A DNA stretch of 64,000 nt from Datisca glomerata (GCA_003255025.1 QANY01007271.1:248001-312000); one strand, 5' to 3'. Positions 1 through 11,100 are shown, counted from the stretch's first letter. Notes: a model not told the origin generated them from the letters alone. Translations and numbers: made by a program.

Positions 1-289
1 AAAGACCTCCTTTCCTTTTCTCTCCAATAGCCTTCCATTTCAAGTGAAAAACCCTTTCTATTTTTAGACATATTTAGAGTTTCACTTTTTGATTTTAGTC
101 CTTATGCTCATTTTTTTTTATTTTTTAGTCATTAGATTCTATTTTTCATTTTTAGTCCATGAACTATTTTTCTATTTCAAATAATAAACATAGTCATAGA
201 CTAGTATATGAGACAAAAAATGAGTATATTCAAAGTATTGGACTTAATAAAATACATATACCGATAATTTCTAAAAATCAACAGTATAG

Positions 290-500
290 GTAATTCAATA
301 GCGGTGGTTCTTGAAAAAACCGCTATTCAAGCTCAATTTTTAATACTTTACATGAATTTTGCAAAACGTTCTGTATATGTTATACATTGGTGGAAAATTT
401 TAAAACCATTACAATAGTTTTTCGTGTTTTTTTTCCTACGACAGTTACACAAAACATTTGTCATGAAAAGTTATTTTTTTCTACGTAATCGACAATTCAC
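290..500. repeat. Possible DNA-transposon relic with small hairpin
   Basis: A 9-base stem (AATAGCGGT at about 298-306 and ACCGCTATT at about 318-326) surrounds a short loop. Similar 'AGCGGT' strings recur inside MULE elements A and C (1780-1880, 40745-40930, 42180-42370). No ends or target duplication were found, so class and limits are unknown. Confidence 0.25.
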
Positions 501-545
501 AACTTAAAAAGCTAGCATATGAATGAGGTTTTTCCTTGATTACAC

Positions 546-928
546 TGTAAGCTAACTACCAACCCTTTCCACATCTATGTGAGATCACCTCATCAATCTC
601 CAACGCCACAAATCAGACCATGAGTTAAATAACAATCTACTTGCTTCACCTAGATTGGTGTTGTTGACTAACCTCATCAACAATCTCTTCCATTCCACAT
701 TCAAGCATTGAGCCTGATAACCATAGACTTGGTTTACCTTGATTGGAGTGGAGAGTAGTAGACATAACTCATCAACAATTTTGTTATCGCACGTATGGTT
801 CTTAGTCAGATAACCATCGACCCAATTAACTCGAATTGGGCTGGAGACTTGTAACTTACATGCTCTGATACCATTGCGTATGTTCGATGTTATTAGGCAT
901 TTTCAACCAATGTAGGATTACCTCAACA
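546..928 (-). mobile_element. TRIM-like miniature LTR element (degenerate)
   Basis: Two short related blocks, 546-595 and 875-928, end in 'CCTCATCA' and 'CCTCAACA'. Just left of the second is TGCTCTGATACCAT (861-874), the reverse complement of the plant initiator-methionine tRNA primer site. This is the layout of a terminal-repeat retrotransposon in miniature lying on the minus strand: 5' LTR at right, primer site, short non-coding interior, 3' LTR at left. It has no coding capacity. The same LTR end pattern occurs in the TRIM within the thioesterase gene at 12504-12825, which supports the call. The left LTR is poorly matched, so limits are approximate. Confidence 0.4.
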
Positions 929-1019
929 CTTTTTAGTTTATTTTATTTTAACAATTTTAAATGTTTTAATTTTAATTTTATTATCTTAGAATATATATTT
1001 AATTAAGTTAATCATTTTA

Positions 1020-1200
1020 TTTTGTAATACTTATTGCTAGTAAGTTTGGTCTATCCCGACATATGCTTTATATTAGTTAGTACGATGTCTCTGTCGAGCT
1101 CAACCGTGAAAGAGTAATAACTAATCTGAATTTAGTGTCACGTCAAGCATTGGAGACTGTATGAGTATTATCTTACCCTCTAATATAGCTAGCTGCTAAA
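1020..1200. repeat. Dispersed repeat, copy 1
   Basis: This block shares the string ATTAGTTAGTACG and flanking similarity with 11110-11320, just outside the truncated LINE. No ends or coding potential are visible. It is probably a short non-autonomous element or part of a decayed one. Confidence 0.35.
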
Positions 1201-1317
1201 CGTACCTTAAGAACCATCTCTGAATCAATACCGTGTTGGTTTTAATGCGGTTGAAGGTTGTAGTTCAACACCCACCACATAAAAAAATTACCCTATCTAC
1301 TTATGATGCGTATATAT

Positions 1318-1326
1318 CTTTACATA
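1318..1326. repeat. Target site duplication of MULE A, left
   Basis: CTTTACATA; it matches ATTTACATA at 3992-4000 in 8 of 9 positions. Confidence 0.7.
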
Positions 1327-1449
1327 AGAAAGTTTTATCATGCTGTGAACAAATTCACAACATGGATGCTGGGCTATTGTGGCCCTTAGATTGCATTTAG
1401 AGTAATCTGGGCCACATAAAGCCCAACAGGTAGCATGTTTTAATTTTTT

Positions 1450-1765
1450 TTTCCAGTTTTTTTGTTCACCAAATATGTACTAGGGTTTACCAATTACGTA
1501 GTGGGGTTTACCAATTACCTAATGATGTTCACCAATTACATAGTGGGGTTCACCAAATATGTACAAAAGAATAATTTTTGGAGGGGTTCACAAATTACAT
1601 ACTGGGGTTCACCAATTACGTAGTGGGGTTCACCAAATACGTACAAATTAATAATTCTTGGAGGGCTTCACCAAATACGTATTGAGGTTCACCAATTACG
1701 TACTGGGGTTCACCAATTATGTACTGGGGTTCACCAATTACATACTAGCTATACGGTTCACCAAT
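1450..1765 (+). repeat. TTCACC array, forward block (MULE A)
   Basis: Irregular tandem copies of a unit of roughly 20-25 bases built around 'GGTTCACCAAATACGTAC', some spaced by an 'AATAATTCTTGGAGGG' type insert. Related arrays occur in MULE B (33420-34420) and C. The block is non-coding. Confidence 0.85.
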
Positions 1766-1994
1766 CTATCCCGATGGTTTCTCTAACCAATACCAGCGGT
1801 TTTGGTGCCAAATACCAGCAGTTTTGGACCCAATACCGGCAGTTTTAGGACCTTTTTATGACAGTCTTTCAACAAATTTGATTTTTTAAAAATGATCAGG
1901 CTATTTACAAACTTATTCATAAACGCTTAATAATGTATTCTTGATTATGTTGTTGTCATTTTACAACAAATATCAAGTAAAATAATATTTTCCT

Positions 1995-2345
1995 ACTACA
2001 ATTTAGAAGAGCGCATTGAAGAATGATTAATTTTGTACGTGAAATATTTTGATGAACTCCTCGAAAAATGATTGATTTTGTACGTGAAATATTTTGGTGG
2101 ACCTCTCGAAGAATGATTGATTTTGTAAGTAAAATATTTTGGTGAACCCCTCAAAGAATGATTCATTTTGTACGTGAAATATTTTGGTGAACCCCTAAAA
2201 GAATGATTCATTTTGTACGTGAAATATTTTGGTGAACCCCTCAAAGAATGATTCATTTTGTACGTGAAATATTTTGGTGAAACCCTCCAAGAATGATTGA
2301 TTTTGTACGTGAAATATTTTAGTGAACTCCTCCAAAAATGATTGA
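1995..2345 (-). repeat. TTCACC array, inverted block (MULE A)
   Basis: About six near-identical units of roughly 61 bases, each holding 'GTACGTGAAATATTTTGGTG' followed by 'AACCCCTC'. The motif is in the opposite orientation to the block at 1450-1765, so the two can pair as stem arms. An 86-codon open frame across it is only a by-product of the repeat. Confidence 0.85.
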
Positions 2346-3047
2346 TTCTTAGAGAGGTTCACCAAATACGTACAACCTAATCACCATACCTAATAGGTGA
2401 ATTACCTATTTTAGGCTTGAAACGCCATCATTAAGGTGCTAATCGCATCGTCAAAGTCAAGCACTAGTTTTTGCCCCCAATCGCCTGTTTCATTCCTAAA
2501 AGCCATGTATAAATAGGCGATCGCTAGTCTCCCTCCCAAATCGACAGTTTTTAGGCCTAATCGCCATTCTTCACAATCAACCGCAAAATTGATAGTTTTG
2601 TAATTATTTACTGACACCAGGAAAATCATCGATAAAAATAGAAAAAACTCGTTATTTCAATACAAACATTCATGATACTCACATATTATGTGAAATTAGA
2701 TTTGATTAATTAAGGATTCTCGATACAATTGAACACTTATTCATAAACTCGTTAAAAGTTGTTATTGATAATGTTGTTGTGCTTTTGTAACAAGTATTGA
2801 GTGAGACGGGTTTTCACCATATATAATTGTAGGACGTGATGTTATATGATGGTCAGTAAATTCTATTTATCGGTTTGACGAACACGTATAACCCTCAAGG
2901 TCAGATCACCTTGAACTTTGATTCCATTTATGAAACTCAAACAAACATAATTCAACACTCTAAATGTTGTTAAAAGATAAAGTTCTAAAATATCTTACAT
3001 ATGAGTAATGTCTATCCTCTTTGGCTTTCTCAGATAAAATTTTCTAC

Positions 3048-3124
3048 CTTGATCTCTACCATGGTTGCATTAGAAACAGGTGTTCTAGATTTATTCACCA
3101 CCTTCCCATCTACGAATACTTTGC
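3048..3124 (-). pseudogene. Captured exon: S4-like domain fragment
   Basis: On the minus strand a 77-bp segment is flanked by an intact acceptor (GCAG at its 5' side) and donor (GTAGAA at its 3' side). With the first base of the opening codon supplied by the preceding exon, it reads GKVFVDGKVVNK followed by SRTPVSNATMVEIK. The pattern GKVxVNGKxVxKxGTPVSxxxxVEI is typical of the S4 RNA-binding domain at the start of TlyA/hemolysin-like rRNA methyltransferases, which plants also encode. An isolated exon with splice sites inside a MULE is what gene capture (Pack-MULE behaviour) looks like. The family match is from memory; the splice signals are seen directly. No other exon of the presumed donor gene was recognised nearby. 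Confidence 0.4.
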
Positions 3125-3559
3125 CTGCACTAACAGATGACCAATGTATTATAAAGAAGACTTTAACGTAAAACAATCCACAATGATCATTTAGCTCATC
3201 GGACTGGATGTGCACAAATACTCATTCATCTATAGTTCGATACATGTTACCTTGTAATAATCACGAGTCATGTCTAATACAAAATTCACATCAATGTAAA
3301 TCAAAATTTGAATGCACGATTAATAGTTGGTGATTATATTTCGAACCTAGAAATTTAATATCACTAATTAGCTCAAGCTGTAACAAGCCAAATATCACTA
3401 ATTGGATCAAATTTAATCATAGGAGTAGGAGTGCACAAGAAGTAACAAGCCAGAAAAATACTCTTCCTCAATAATTCATTTGAAATCAAGACTCAAGACT
3501 TTGCATTTATTACTAAGGGAATGGTTTGTGCTCATGACTCGACAGTAAAACATTATGCA

Positions 3560-3870
3560 GAGCCCATAAAGAGAACTGATCAAAGAGGCAGATAGAGAGA
3601 ATACATTTCAAAATGAAAGAAGTCATATACCAAACACAGAGAGAGAGTCGACGACGGAGAGAGCACCGATAACGATGAAGAGAGAGAGCCTGGACGGTGG
3701 ACGCACATAGACGAAGAAAGAGAGCCTGGAGGAAGTAGAGAGAGGCTAGAAATTGGGATGGAAATCGTCAAAAATTTCGTGCCCTAGAGCTTAAGATTCT
3801 GAGTTTCAGTTGGAGCTTTCGACGAAGAAGAAGTGGAAAGCTTCCTTTGAAAGCTTTGGTGGGTGATCAA
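3560..3870 (-). repeat. CT-rich subterminal region of MULE A
   Basis: Read on the minus strand, it is a run of 'GGCTCTCTCT' units with GTCGTC/ATCATC spacers. It mirrors 20040-20340 behind the left end of MULE B. It may be a leader of a transposon transcript. The 63-codon open frame within it has no recognisable protein features. Confidence 0.6.
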
Positions 3871-4689
3871 CTAAGTAAGTCATAGACTTGTAATTCATCT
3901 AACGGCCTAGATCTTTCTCAAAGATCTAATGGTCTATATTTAGCCCAACATCAATGTTGGAAGGAAAACTCCCAGCATTGAAGAGGGATACATTTACATA
4001 AGGTAATACATATGACCTGAGACAAAGAAAACACATTAAACTTATAATTTAAAATTCATTTGAAGTGACTTCATCATGTACGCTATGAAGTCTCTCAATT
4101 GTTGATTAACGAAGTCTTAATCAAAATTTCCACTCATTCATTCTGAATTTTGGAAGATTCTTTATTTTTGGAAATGAAATATTCTTGTGGTCCAATTAAA
4201 TAATCTATTATTTCGTTTTCAGAGAAGATATCAATGGTGGCTATTCTATAATTTCCTTTACAAGTGTTTAATTTTTACCTATACTAAGAAACTATAAAAA
4301 CAAAAATCAGGTAATTTATCACCTTATATTCATATGAAAGTCACCTTATTTCTGTGAAAAAAAATAAATATAAGTGATCACACAATTTTCGTGCAAATTT
4401 CTAACATTTAACGGAGGTCCTAACTAACAAAATTAATATTGTCTTCAAAAGATAATTTTAAATTTAAAGGGTGTACTCGCAAATGAAAGAAATATTTAGG
4501 GGTACTTTTACATTTAACCCAAAAATAAGTTACTTAAATTTTCAAACTAGAGACTACTTTGTTAAGACAAATGGAGACTAGGGCTTTTATAAGAAACCAA
4601 AATTATGTTAAAAGTAAATAAAGATGAGTAGTGTCAATTTGTAATAGCGCTCTTCTCTTGTTTTTCTAGGATATTTCAGTCAGAGTAGA

Positions 4690-5095
4690 TTGGAGTGGAC
4701 TGTACCAAATTATCTAATTGCATCTCATTTGTTGCGTGATCGGACTAGAATAATTGAACTAAATGTAATACTTTTGCTACATATTGAGGCTCTAGCAATA
4801 ACTCCTATAGCTGCACTTCTGGGAATGTTATTGAAAGAAGCATCACAGTTAAGTTTTACAAATCTATCATCAGGAGGAGCCCAACAATTACTGCCTTGCT
4901 GGACTTCCTCCACATTGACAGTAGCAGAAGCATCAGAATTCTGATAACTAGTGGCAGATAAGTAACTCAAGGCAACACTCATTTCTCTTCTAATGATAAC
5001 AATAGGATCGAAACTTGAGCCATCAAATATCACTTCATTTCTCCCTTTCTAGATATACCAACAAATAAATCTAAAAAAGACAGTAGCAAAGCTAC
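4690..5095 (-). pseudogene. LINE fragment, RNase H region (3' part)
   Basis: Minus-strand translation gives WYI, a stop, then KGRNEVIFDG, the usual linker after the zinc-binding RT-associated domain of plant LINEs. It is followed by FVKLNCDASFNN and AIGVIARAS, the start of the RNase H domain found at the end of these ORF2 proteins. An in-frame TAG replaces an expected Trp codon near 5050. This is the downstream half of the LINE whose upstream half lies at 9742-11100. The two are separated only by the copia insertion and one copy of its target duplication. Confidence 0.8.
5091..5095. repeat. Target site duplication of copia element, left
   Basis: GCTAC; the copy after the 3' LTR at 9737-9741 is GTTAC (4 of 5). 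Confidence 0.65.
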
Positions 5096-5376
5096 TGTTG
5101 AATAAACATTAAATGTTATGTTTTAGTGGGTTTTTTCAATTAGAAGTTACAATTTAGAAGTTAGTGGAAACATAAAAGGTCAAGAGTCTTTGTAGATGAA
5201 AGGTTTGTAGATGAAATGCCAAGGGGTGATAGATTTAATTATTTTTCAGTTTTTTTGGCAAGAGTAGTGTCTATATAAAGACCTTGTTGAGTTCATTGGA
5301 AAACACAACTTAGAGGAATACAAAAGTTAAATATTTCAAATGAGTTTTTAGTTTACTAGTGAGTTTTTAGTTTACA
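5096..5376 (+). repeat. Copia 5' LTR
   Basis: 281 bp, TGTTG...TTTACA, with a TATA-like CTATATAAAG at about 5271-5280 that would serve the element's promoter. Confidence 0.95.
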
Positions 5377-5379
5377 AAT

Positions 5380-5391
5380 TGGTATCAGAGC
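5380..5391 (+). other. Copia primer binding site (tRNA-iMet)
   Basis: TGGTATCAGAGC, complementary to the 3' end of the plant initiator Met tRNA, three bases after the LTR. Confidence 0.95.
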
Positions 5392-5393
5392 CA

Positions 5394-6345
5394 ATGACGA
5401 ATGTGACGGGTCAAATGCCGCTACTACGACTAACGAAGGTGAACTACGAGAACTGGAGTATTCAAATGAAAGCTCTTCTCGGCTCTCAAGATCCATGGGA
5501 GGTGGTCGAAGAAGGTTTCGAAGAACCAACAAATACCACGGGATATACGACGGCTCAAAACAAGGCGTTGAAAGAGGCGCGAGCGAAGGATAAGACGGCG
5601 TTATACATGTTGTTCCGAGCCGTTGATGAGTCGGGCTTTGAGAAGATTGCCGGTGCAACTACTTCAAAAGAAGCGTGGGACATTTTAGCAAAAGTGTTCA
5701 AAGGAGCTGACCGAGTCAAGCAAGTGCGTCTCCAAACTCTTCGTGGCGAGTTGGAGAGCATGAAGATGGAGTCGGAAAGTGTATCTGACTACATCACGCG
5801 TGTACAAGCCGTGGTGAACTAACTCATTCGTAATGGCGAAGCGTTAACCGATGCGCGAGTTGTGGAAAAGATTTTGAGATCATTAACCGACAATTTTGAG
5901 AATGTTGTGTGCGCAATAGAAGAATCAAAGGACCTTGCGACGCTTACAGTCGACGAGCTTGCCGGTTCTCTCGAGGCACACGAACAACGTAAGAAGAAAA
6001 AAAGGAGGAGACACTCGAGCAAGCACTTCAATCCAAGGCGTCAATCAAAGACGAAAAGGTATTCTATTCTCAAAATTTCTGAGGTAGAGGGCGTGGCCGT
6101 GCAAGTCGTGAAAATGGTCGCGGTGATCAAGGCAGCAGTCATGAGAGGTATTATAAGGAGAAGGGACAGTCGAGCCAACCAAATTGGCGTGGAAGAGGAC
6201 GCGGTCGAGGAAGAGGCGGCCGGTCGAACTATTCCAACATCGAGTGCTACAAGTGTTACAAGTATGGTCACTATACGAAGGATTGCAACTTCGACAAATG
6301 TTATAATTGTGGTAATGTGGGGCATTTTGCAAAAGATTGTCGAGC
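5394..6345 (+). pseudogene. Copia gag (nucleocapsid)
   Basis: The first ATG after the primer site (5394) opens a copia-type Gag: a region with NYENWSIQMKALLGSQDPWE near the start, then ESVSDYITRVQ. A TAA at 5820 interrupts it. The frame resumes at once and then shifts at an A/G-rich run near 6000. In the shifted frame, after a further TGA at 6080, follow an RG-rich tract and two CCHC knuckles, [14 protein letters not shown] and [14 protein letters not shown] (about 6245-6340). Gag would package the element's RNA in cytoplasmic particles. The breaks make this a pseudogene. Confidence 0.9.
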
Positions 6346-6721
6346 CGATAAAAAGGTGGAAGAAACAACCAACCTAGTCTTGGAAGACGAAAATGAAGGC
6401 CTTCTCTTGATGGCTCAAAATGAAGTCAACATCAACAATGACACTCTGTGGTACCTCGACTCGGGGGCAAGCAACCATATGTGCGGTCAGGAATACCTAT
6501 TCAAAGAGATGCAAAAGATTGAAGATGGTCATGTGTCATTTGGAGATGCATCAAAGGTGGAGGTCAAAGGCCGAGATACAGTTTGTTACTTACAAAAGGA
6601 TGGCTTAATAGGGTCAATCTAAGATGTTTATTACATACTAGACCTCAAGACTAACATTTTGAGTATGGGGTAACTCACGGAGAAAGGTTACTCGATACTT
6701 TTAAAAGACCGAGTACTACAC
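6346..6721 (+). pseudogene. Copia protease region
   Basis: The sequence WYLDSGASNHM (about 6450-6482) contains the retropepsin active-site D-S-G-A of copia elements. The region is in the same frame as the upstream zinc knuckles. TAA codons at 6620 and 6671 interrupt the polyprotein before the integrase. Confidence 0.9.
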
Positions 6722-7840
6722 TTGAAGGACAAGCAAGGGCGTCTAGTTGCTCTAGTCGAGATGGGAAGAAATCGGATGTACAAACTGAATTTGAGAAGTG
6801 TGCGAGAAAAGTGTTTGCAAGTCAACGTAGAAGACAAGGAGTCGCTGTGGCATCTCCGCTTTGGTCACCTACATCAAGGTGGTCTAAAAGAGTTAGCAAA
6901 GAAGAACATGGTGCACGGGCTGCCGGACATGGACTATGAGGGCAAATTTTGTGAAGAATGTGTGCTTGGCAAGCAAGCGAGAACCTCGTTTCAAAAGAAG
7001 ACAGAATATCGAGCTAAACATACTCTCGAGTTGATTCATACCGACATATGTGGCCCAATCGTCCCTGAATTTTTTAGTGGTAAAAGGTACTTCATTACCT
7101 TTATCGATGATTTCTCACGGAAAACTTGGGTTTATTTTCTGAAAGAAAAATCCGAGGCATTCGAGGTGTTCAAAAAGTTCAAAGTGATGGTGGAGAAGGC
7201 AGCTGGTAGACACATCAAAGCCGTACGATCCGATAGAGGTGGCGAGTATACTTCGACGACTTTCATGGAGTATTGCGAGGAGCAAGGCATAAGGAGATTT
7301 CTAACCGCACCATACTCTCCTCAACAAAATGGTGTGGCCGAGAGGAAGAACCGGACTATTCTCGACATGGTTCGATCAATGCTCAAGAGCAAGAAGATGC
7401 CGAAGGAATTCTGGGCAGAAGCCGTGCAATGTTCCATCTATGTACAAAATCGATGTCCACATGTGAAGTTAGATGATCAAACACCACAAGAGGCATGGAG
7501 CGGACAAAAGCCGACAGTTTCTCATCTCAAAGTATTCGGTAGTGTGGCTTATGCACACGTACCGGATCAACGAAGAATGAAGCTCGAAGACAAAAGCAAA
7601 AGGTATATTTTTATTGGGTATGATGAGAAGACAAAAGGGTACAAGCTACTCGACCCGATAAGCAAGAAGGTGATGGTGAGTCGTGATGTGCGAGTAAATG
7701 AAGCAAGCGAGTGGGACTGGAACAATTCGACGGAGGTTATCATCGACGTTGGAGAATCATCAGTCATTGCACCAACAAGTATACCAACAAACTCTGAAAC
7801 TACCGATGATGAAGATGAACCACAACAACCAAAAATGTGA
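6722..7840 (+). pseudogene. Copia integrase
   Basis: This stretch has the copia pre-integrase zinc motif (LWHLRFGHLH ... FCEECVLGKQ) and then a DDE core with HTDICGP, FIDDFSRKTWVYFL and NGVAERKNRT, whose E is the last catalytic residue. It continues to the region that usually links integrase to RT (FGSVAYAHVP, FIGYDEKTKGYKL). The integrase would insert the cDNA copy into host DNA. A TGA at 7838-7840 separates it from the RT, which continues in the same frame. Confidence 0.95.
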
Positions 7841-7843
7841 AGT

Positions 7844-9439
7844 TTGCAAGATTTGTATGATGCGACAAATGAGGTACACCTTGTATGTCTTTTGGCAGAT
7901 GCTGAAAATATCAGCTTTGAAGAGGCGGTGCGAGACAAGAAGTGGCAAACTGCCATGAACGAGGAGATTAAGGCGATTGACCGCAACAACACATGGGAGC
8001 TAGCAGAATTGCCGAAAGGCAGTCAGCCTATTGGTGTGAAGTGGGTGTTCAAGAAAAAGATGAATGCTCAAGGTGAGATAGAACGGTACAAGGCGAGACT
8101 TGTTGCGAAGGGATACAAGCAAAAGATAGGAATCGACTATGACGAGGTGTTTGCTCCTGTTGCAAGAATGGAGACAATCCGATTACTCATTTCACAAGCT
8201 GCTCAATTCAAATGGCAAATATTTCAAATGGATGTCAAGTCGGCATTCTTGAATGGTGTGCTCGAAGAAGATGTCTACATCGAACAACCACCCGGGTTCA
8301 TGAAAATCGGAGAAGAGAAGAAGGTGCTAAAATTGAAGAAGGCACTTTACGGGTTGAAGCAAGCACCGCGGGCATGGAATACACGTATCGATACATATTT
8401 CAAGGAGAACGGGTTCAAGCAATGTCCCTACGAGCATGCCCTTTACGCAAAGAAGAATGGAGGTAACGTGTTATTTGTTGCTCTTTATGTCGATGACCTC
8501 ATTTTTATGGGAAACAATGATGAGATGATAGAAGAGTTTAAGGGTACAATGACACGGGAATTTGAGATGACAGATTTGGGCTTGATGAAGTTTTTCCTTG
8601 GTTTGGAGGTTAGACAAGTAGAGACAGGTATTTTTGTATCACAGGAGACATATGCAAAAGAGATTTTGAAGAAGTACAAGATGGCAAATTGCAACCCGGT
8701 ATCAACACCAATGGAACCAGGTGCAAAACTCTCGAAGTTCGATGGAGGAGAACGTGTCGATGCGAGTAGATACCGGAGTTTGGTAGGAAGCCTTCACTAT
8801 CTCACATGCACAAGGCCTGATCTTTCATTAAGTTTCGGTATTATAAGTCGGTTCATGGAGGAGCCGGTTTATTCACATTGGAAGGCGGTGAAGCGAATCC
8901 TACGGTACATCCAAGGAATGGTGTCACTCGGGTTGTTCTACTCGAAAGCAGAAGATTACAAGTTGGTTGGCTACTCCGACAGCGATTGGTACGAAGACAT
9001 AGACGATCAGAAAAGTACATCGGGATATGTGTTCTTTATGGGAGATACTGCATTTACTTGGCTTTCAAAGAAGCAACCGATCGTGACGCTCTCGACGTGT
9101 GAAACTGAATATGTGGCAGCATCTTGATGTGTATGTCATGTGATATGTCTTAGAAATTTGTTGGGCAAGATGGAGCTACAGCAACTAGCTGCAACCGTGA
9201 TTCAAGTTGACAACAAATCAGCAATTGAGTTGGCAAAGAATCCAGTGAACCATGAAAGAAGCAAACACATTGACGTTCGTTTTCACTTTATCCGAAATCA
9301 TGTGAAGGAAGGAAGTGTGGAATTGGTGCATGTGGCAAGTCAGGATCAAGTTGCGGATATCTTCACAAAACCGCTACCGAAAGTACTTCTCGACAAATGC
9401 AAGAAAATGATTGGCATGACGGATGGTAGAAACATTTAA
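7844..9439 (+). pseudogene. Copia reverse transcriptase - RNase H
   Basis: The start WQTAMNEEIKAIDRNNTWEL and KWVFKKK are typical of the copia RT. The catalytic YVDD is at about 8486-8497, followed by STPMEPGAKL and the RNase H region (GYSDSDWYEDIDDQKSTSGY, LSTCETEYVAAS). A TGA at 9125 breaks the RNase H; beyond it VDNKSAIELAKNP and DIFTKPLPK continue in the same frame to the natural TAA at 9437. It would copy element RNA to DNA inside particles. Confidence 0.95.
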
Positions 9440-9440
9440 G

Positions 9441-9455
9441 TTTATGGGAGAGTTT
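9441..9455 (+). other. Copia polypurine tract
   Basis: The purine-rich ATGGGAGAG just before the 3' LTR is the expected plus-strand primer. Confidence 0.75.
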
Positions 9456-9736
9456 TGTTGAATAAACATTAAATGTTATGTTTTAGTGGGTTTTTTCAAT
9501 TAGAAGTTACAATTTAGAAGTTAGTGGAAACATAAAAGGTCAAGAGTCTTTGTAGATGAAAGGTTTGTAGATGAAAGGCCAAGTGGTGATAGATTTAATT
9601 ATTTTTCAGTTTTTTTGGCAAGAGTAGAGTCTATATAAAGGTCTTGTTGAGTTCATTGAAAAACACAACTTAGAGGAATACAAAAGTTAAATATTTCAAG
9701 TGAGTTTTTAGTTTACTAGTGAGTTTTTAGTTTACA
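9456..9736 (+). repeat. Copia 3' LTR
   Basis: 281 bp, matching the 5' LTR except at about seven positions. Confidence 0.95.
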
Positions 9737-9741
9737 GTTAC

Positions 9742-11100
9742 TTCTATCAAGATGGATATGAAGCTCAACTAGTCTATCATGGATCCATGATCCTATCATA
9801 CTGTTAATGACTAAAGTACAATTAAATTGTAAAGGAGAAATACACCAAACACCAAACTCTTCTAATCTATCACAATTAACCATAAGATGCTCAGATGTTA
9901 TTACAGAGAGGACATACCTCATCTTGAATCAGTTTCCTCTTCATCAGATTATCTCTACAGGGGATGGCATCATTAATCATTCTCCAGAGGAAATGCTTTA
10001 CTTTAGCACGGAGCTTTAAACCAAAGGATTTTTCCGGATTACAGAACCAAAACTCATAGAGGAAGAACAAAGCACAATAGGCATAAATTTGTCATAAAAA
10101 ATAGTATGGTAAAAAGACTTTACAGAAAAGACATCAATTTTGTGTAAGGCCAAATAAGACTATGTTCTTTATATAGACATGGATTTATTGCCAAATTGTC
10201 AATGCAGATCCAATGAGGGTATATTTGTAGTAACTTGTTTCTATCCCTTTTCCCCTTTAGCAAAGCAAAAATAGCATATTTAGAGTGCCCCCAATCTTTT
10301 GGCAGACCTAAATAGTTTCCCTAATCAGATGCAATAGGAATACCTAGAGTATTGGATATCAAATCCTGCTTGCCCTTCCAACATTAGCACTAAACCACAG
10401 ACAACTTTTTAGCAATGCTAACTTTTTGGCCTGATGCATTACAGTATTTAGAGATACATTCATGAAGATTCAGAATAGAGTCCAAGTCATCCTCACAAAA
10501 AAATACACTATCATCTGCAGGAAACAGATGAGATATGGGAGGGTAGGTTCTCTTGATCTTGATTGCTTTAATAGATCCATTATCCACAACACAGTTGATA
10601 CATTTAGGCAGATAATCAACAGGAAGAATGAAGAGATAAGGTGAAGAGGGTCACCTTACCTCAATCCCCTAGTTGGCTTAATATGAAAACTTTGAGCTCC
10701 ATTAATCTGAAAGTTATATGAAACCATTGTTACACAAGAGAGGATCCAATTCACAAATTCTTGGTGGAAACCCAGTTTAATAAGTAATCATGATGCCAAG
10801 AAATGCCAACTTATTCTGTCATAGGCTTTAATCATATCTGTTTTCATAGACATAATGCCCTTCTTACCTTTCTTCTTCTTTTTAATGTGAAAAAAGAGTT
10901 TTTGGGCAATCAGTACATTCTCTTGAATGTGTCTACTACTCACAAAGGCCCAAATCCAGTTCCTATAGGACATATCCTTGATTACATGAAATTAGACCTT
11001 CCAGATATGGCGTTTAAGCCTATTTGCTACGTACCACCTTAGAGAGAATCTTATAAGTAAAATTGCAGAAGGCAATGGGCCTGAATTGAGAAGATTCCAC
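9742..11100 (-). pseudogene. LINE fragment, reverse transcriptase to zinc-binding domain
   Basis: The minus-strand reading from 11100 downward gives LINE RT motifs in order. First comes LSKVV-like text, then FVSSRHIQENVLIAQKLF, then MKTDMIKAYDRISWHFL. Next is ISHLFPADDSVFF, the catalytic FADD motif with F changed to P, then LGLPKDWGHSKYAIF, and near 9900-10010 the zinc-binding domain AKVKHFLWRM...CPLCNN. Reading continues to LHIHLDRSN at the copia border and resumes at 5095. The 5' half of ORF2, including the endonuclease, is missing, as is usual for 5'-truncated LINEs. Several frameshifts are present. Confidence 0.85.

Larger units (their letters stand above)
1327..3991 (-). mobile_element. 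MULE element A, non-autonomous, 2.7 kb
   Basis: It is bounded by a 9-bp target duplication with one mismatch (CTTTACATA at 1318-1326, ATTTACATA at 3992-4000), the size typical of Mutator-like elements. The left end resembles the right end of element B read in reverse, including a shared 'ATGcTGGGC' block. The right end (reverse complement begins GTATCCCTCTTCAATGCT) resembles B's left end (GGACCCTTCTCCAATGCC). Behind the left end lie TTCACC arrays, GCGATT-like repeats and a module at about 2690-2900 that also occurs near B's right end. Behind the right end is a CT-rich stretch (reverse of 3560-3870) like B's 20040-20340. There is no transposase. It looks like an internally deleted relative of B inserted in opposite orientation. 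Confidence 0.8.
5096..9736 (+). mobile_element. Ty1/copia LTR retrotransposon, complete but mutated
   Basis: Two 281-bp LTRs (5096-5376 and 9456-9736) beginning TGTTG and ending TTTACA flank a primer binding site, gag, protease, integrase, RT-RNase H (the copia order) and a purine-rich tract. By eye the LTRs differ at about 7 positions (roughly 97.5% identity), so insertion is fairly recent. A 5-bp target duplication with one mismatch (GCTAC/GTTAC) is present. Coding is broken by stops at 5820, 6080, 6620, 6671, 7838 and 9125 and a frameshift near 6000, so it cannot move by itself. The gag type suggests a Tork-like lineage, tentatively. It sits inside an older minus-strand LINE. Confidence 0.95.

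Noticed and set aside
1996..2256. 86-codon minus-strand frame with repeated HSLRGSPKYFTYK
   Set aside because: It is a direct translation of the TTCACC array in MULE A; the other arrays are not open in the same frame.
6041..6368. Minus-strand frames of 94 and 107 codons opposite the copia gag
   Set aside because: Shadows of the gag coding strand; the plus strand has the zinc knuckles.
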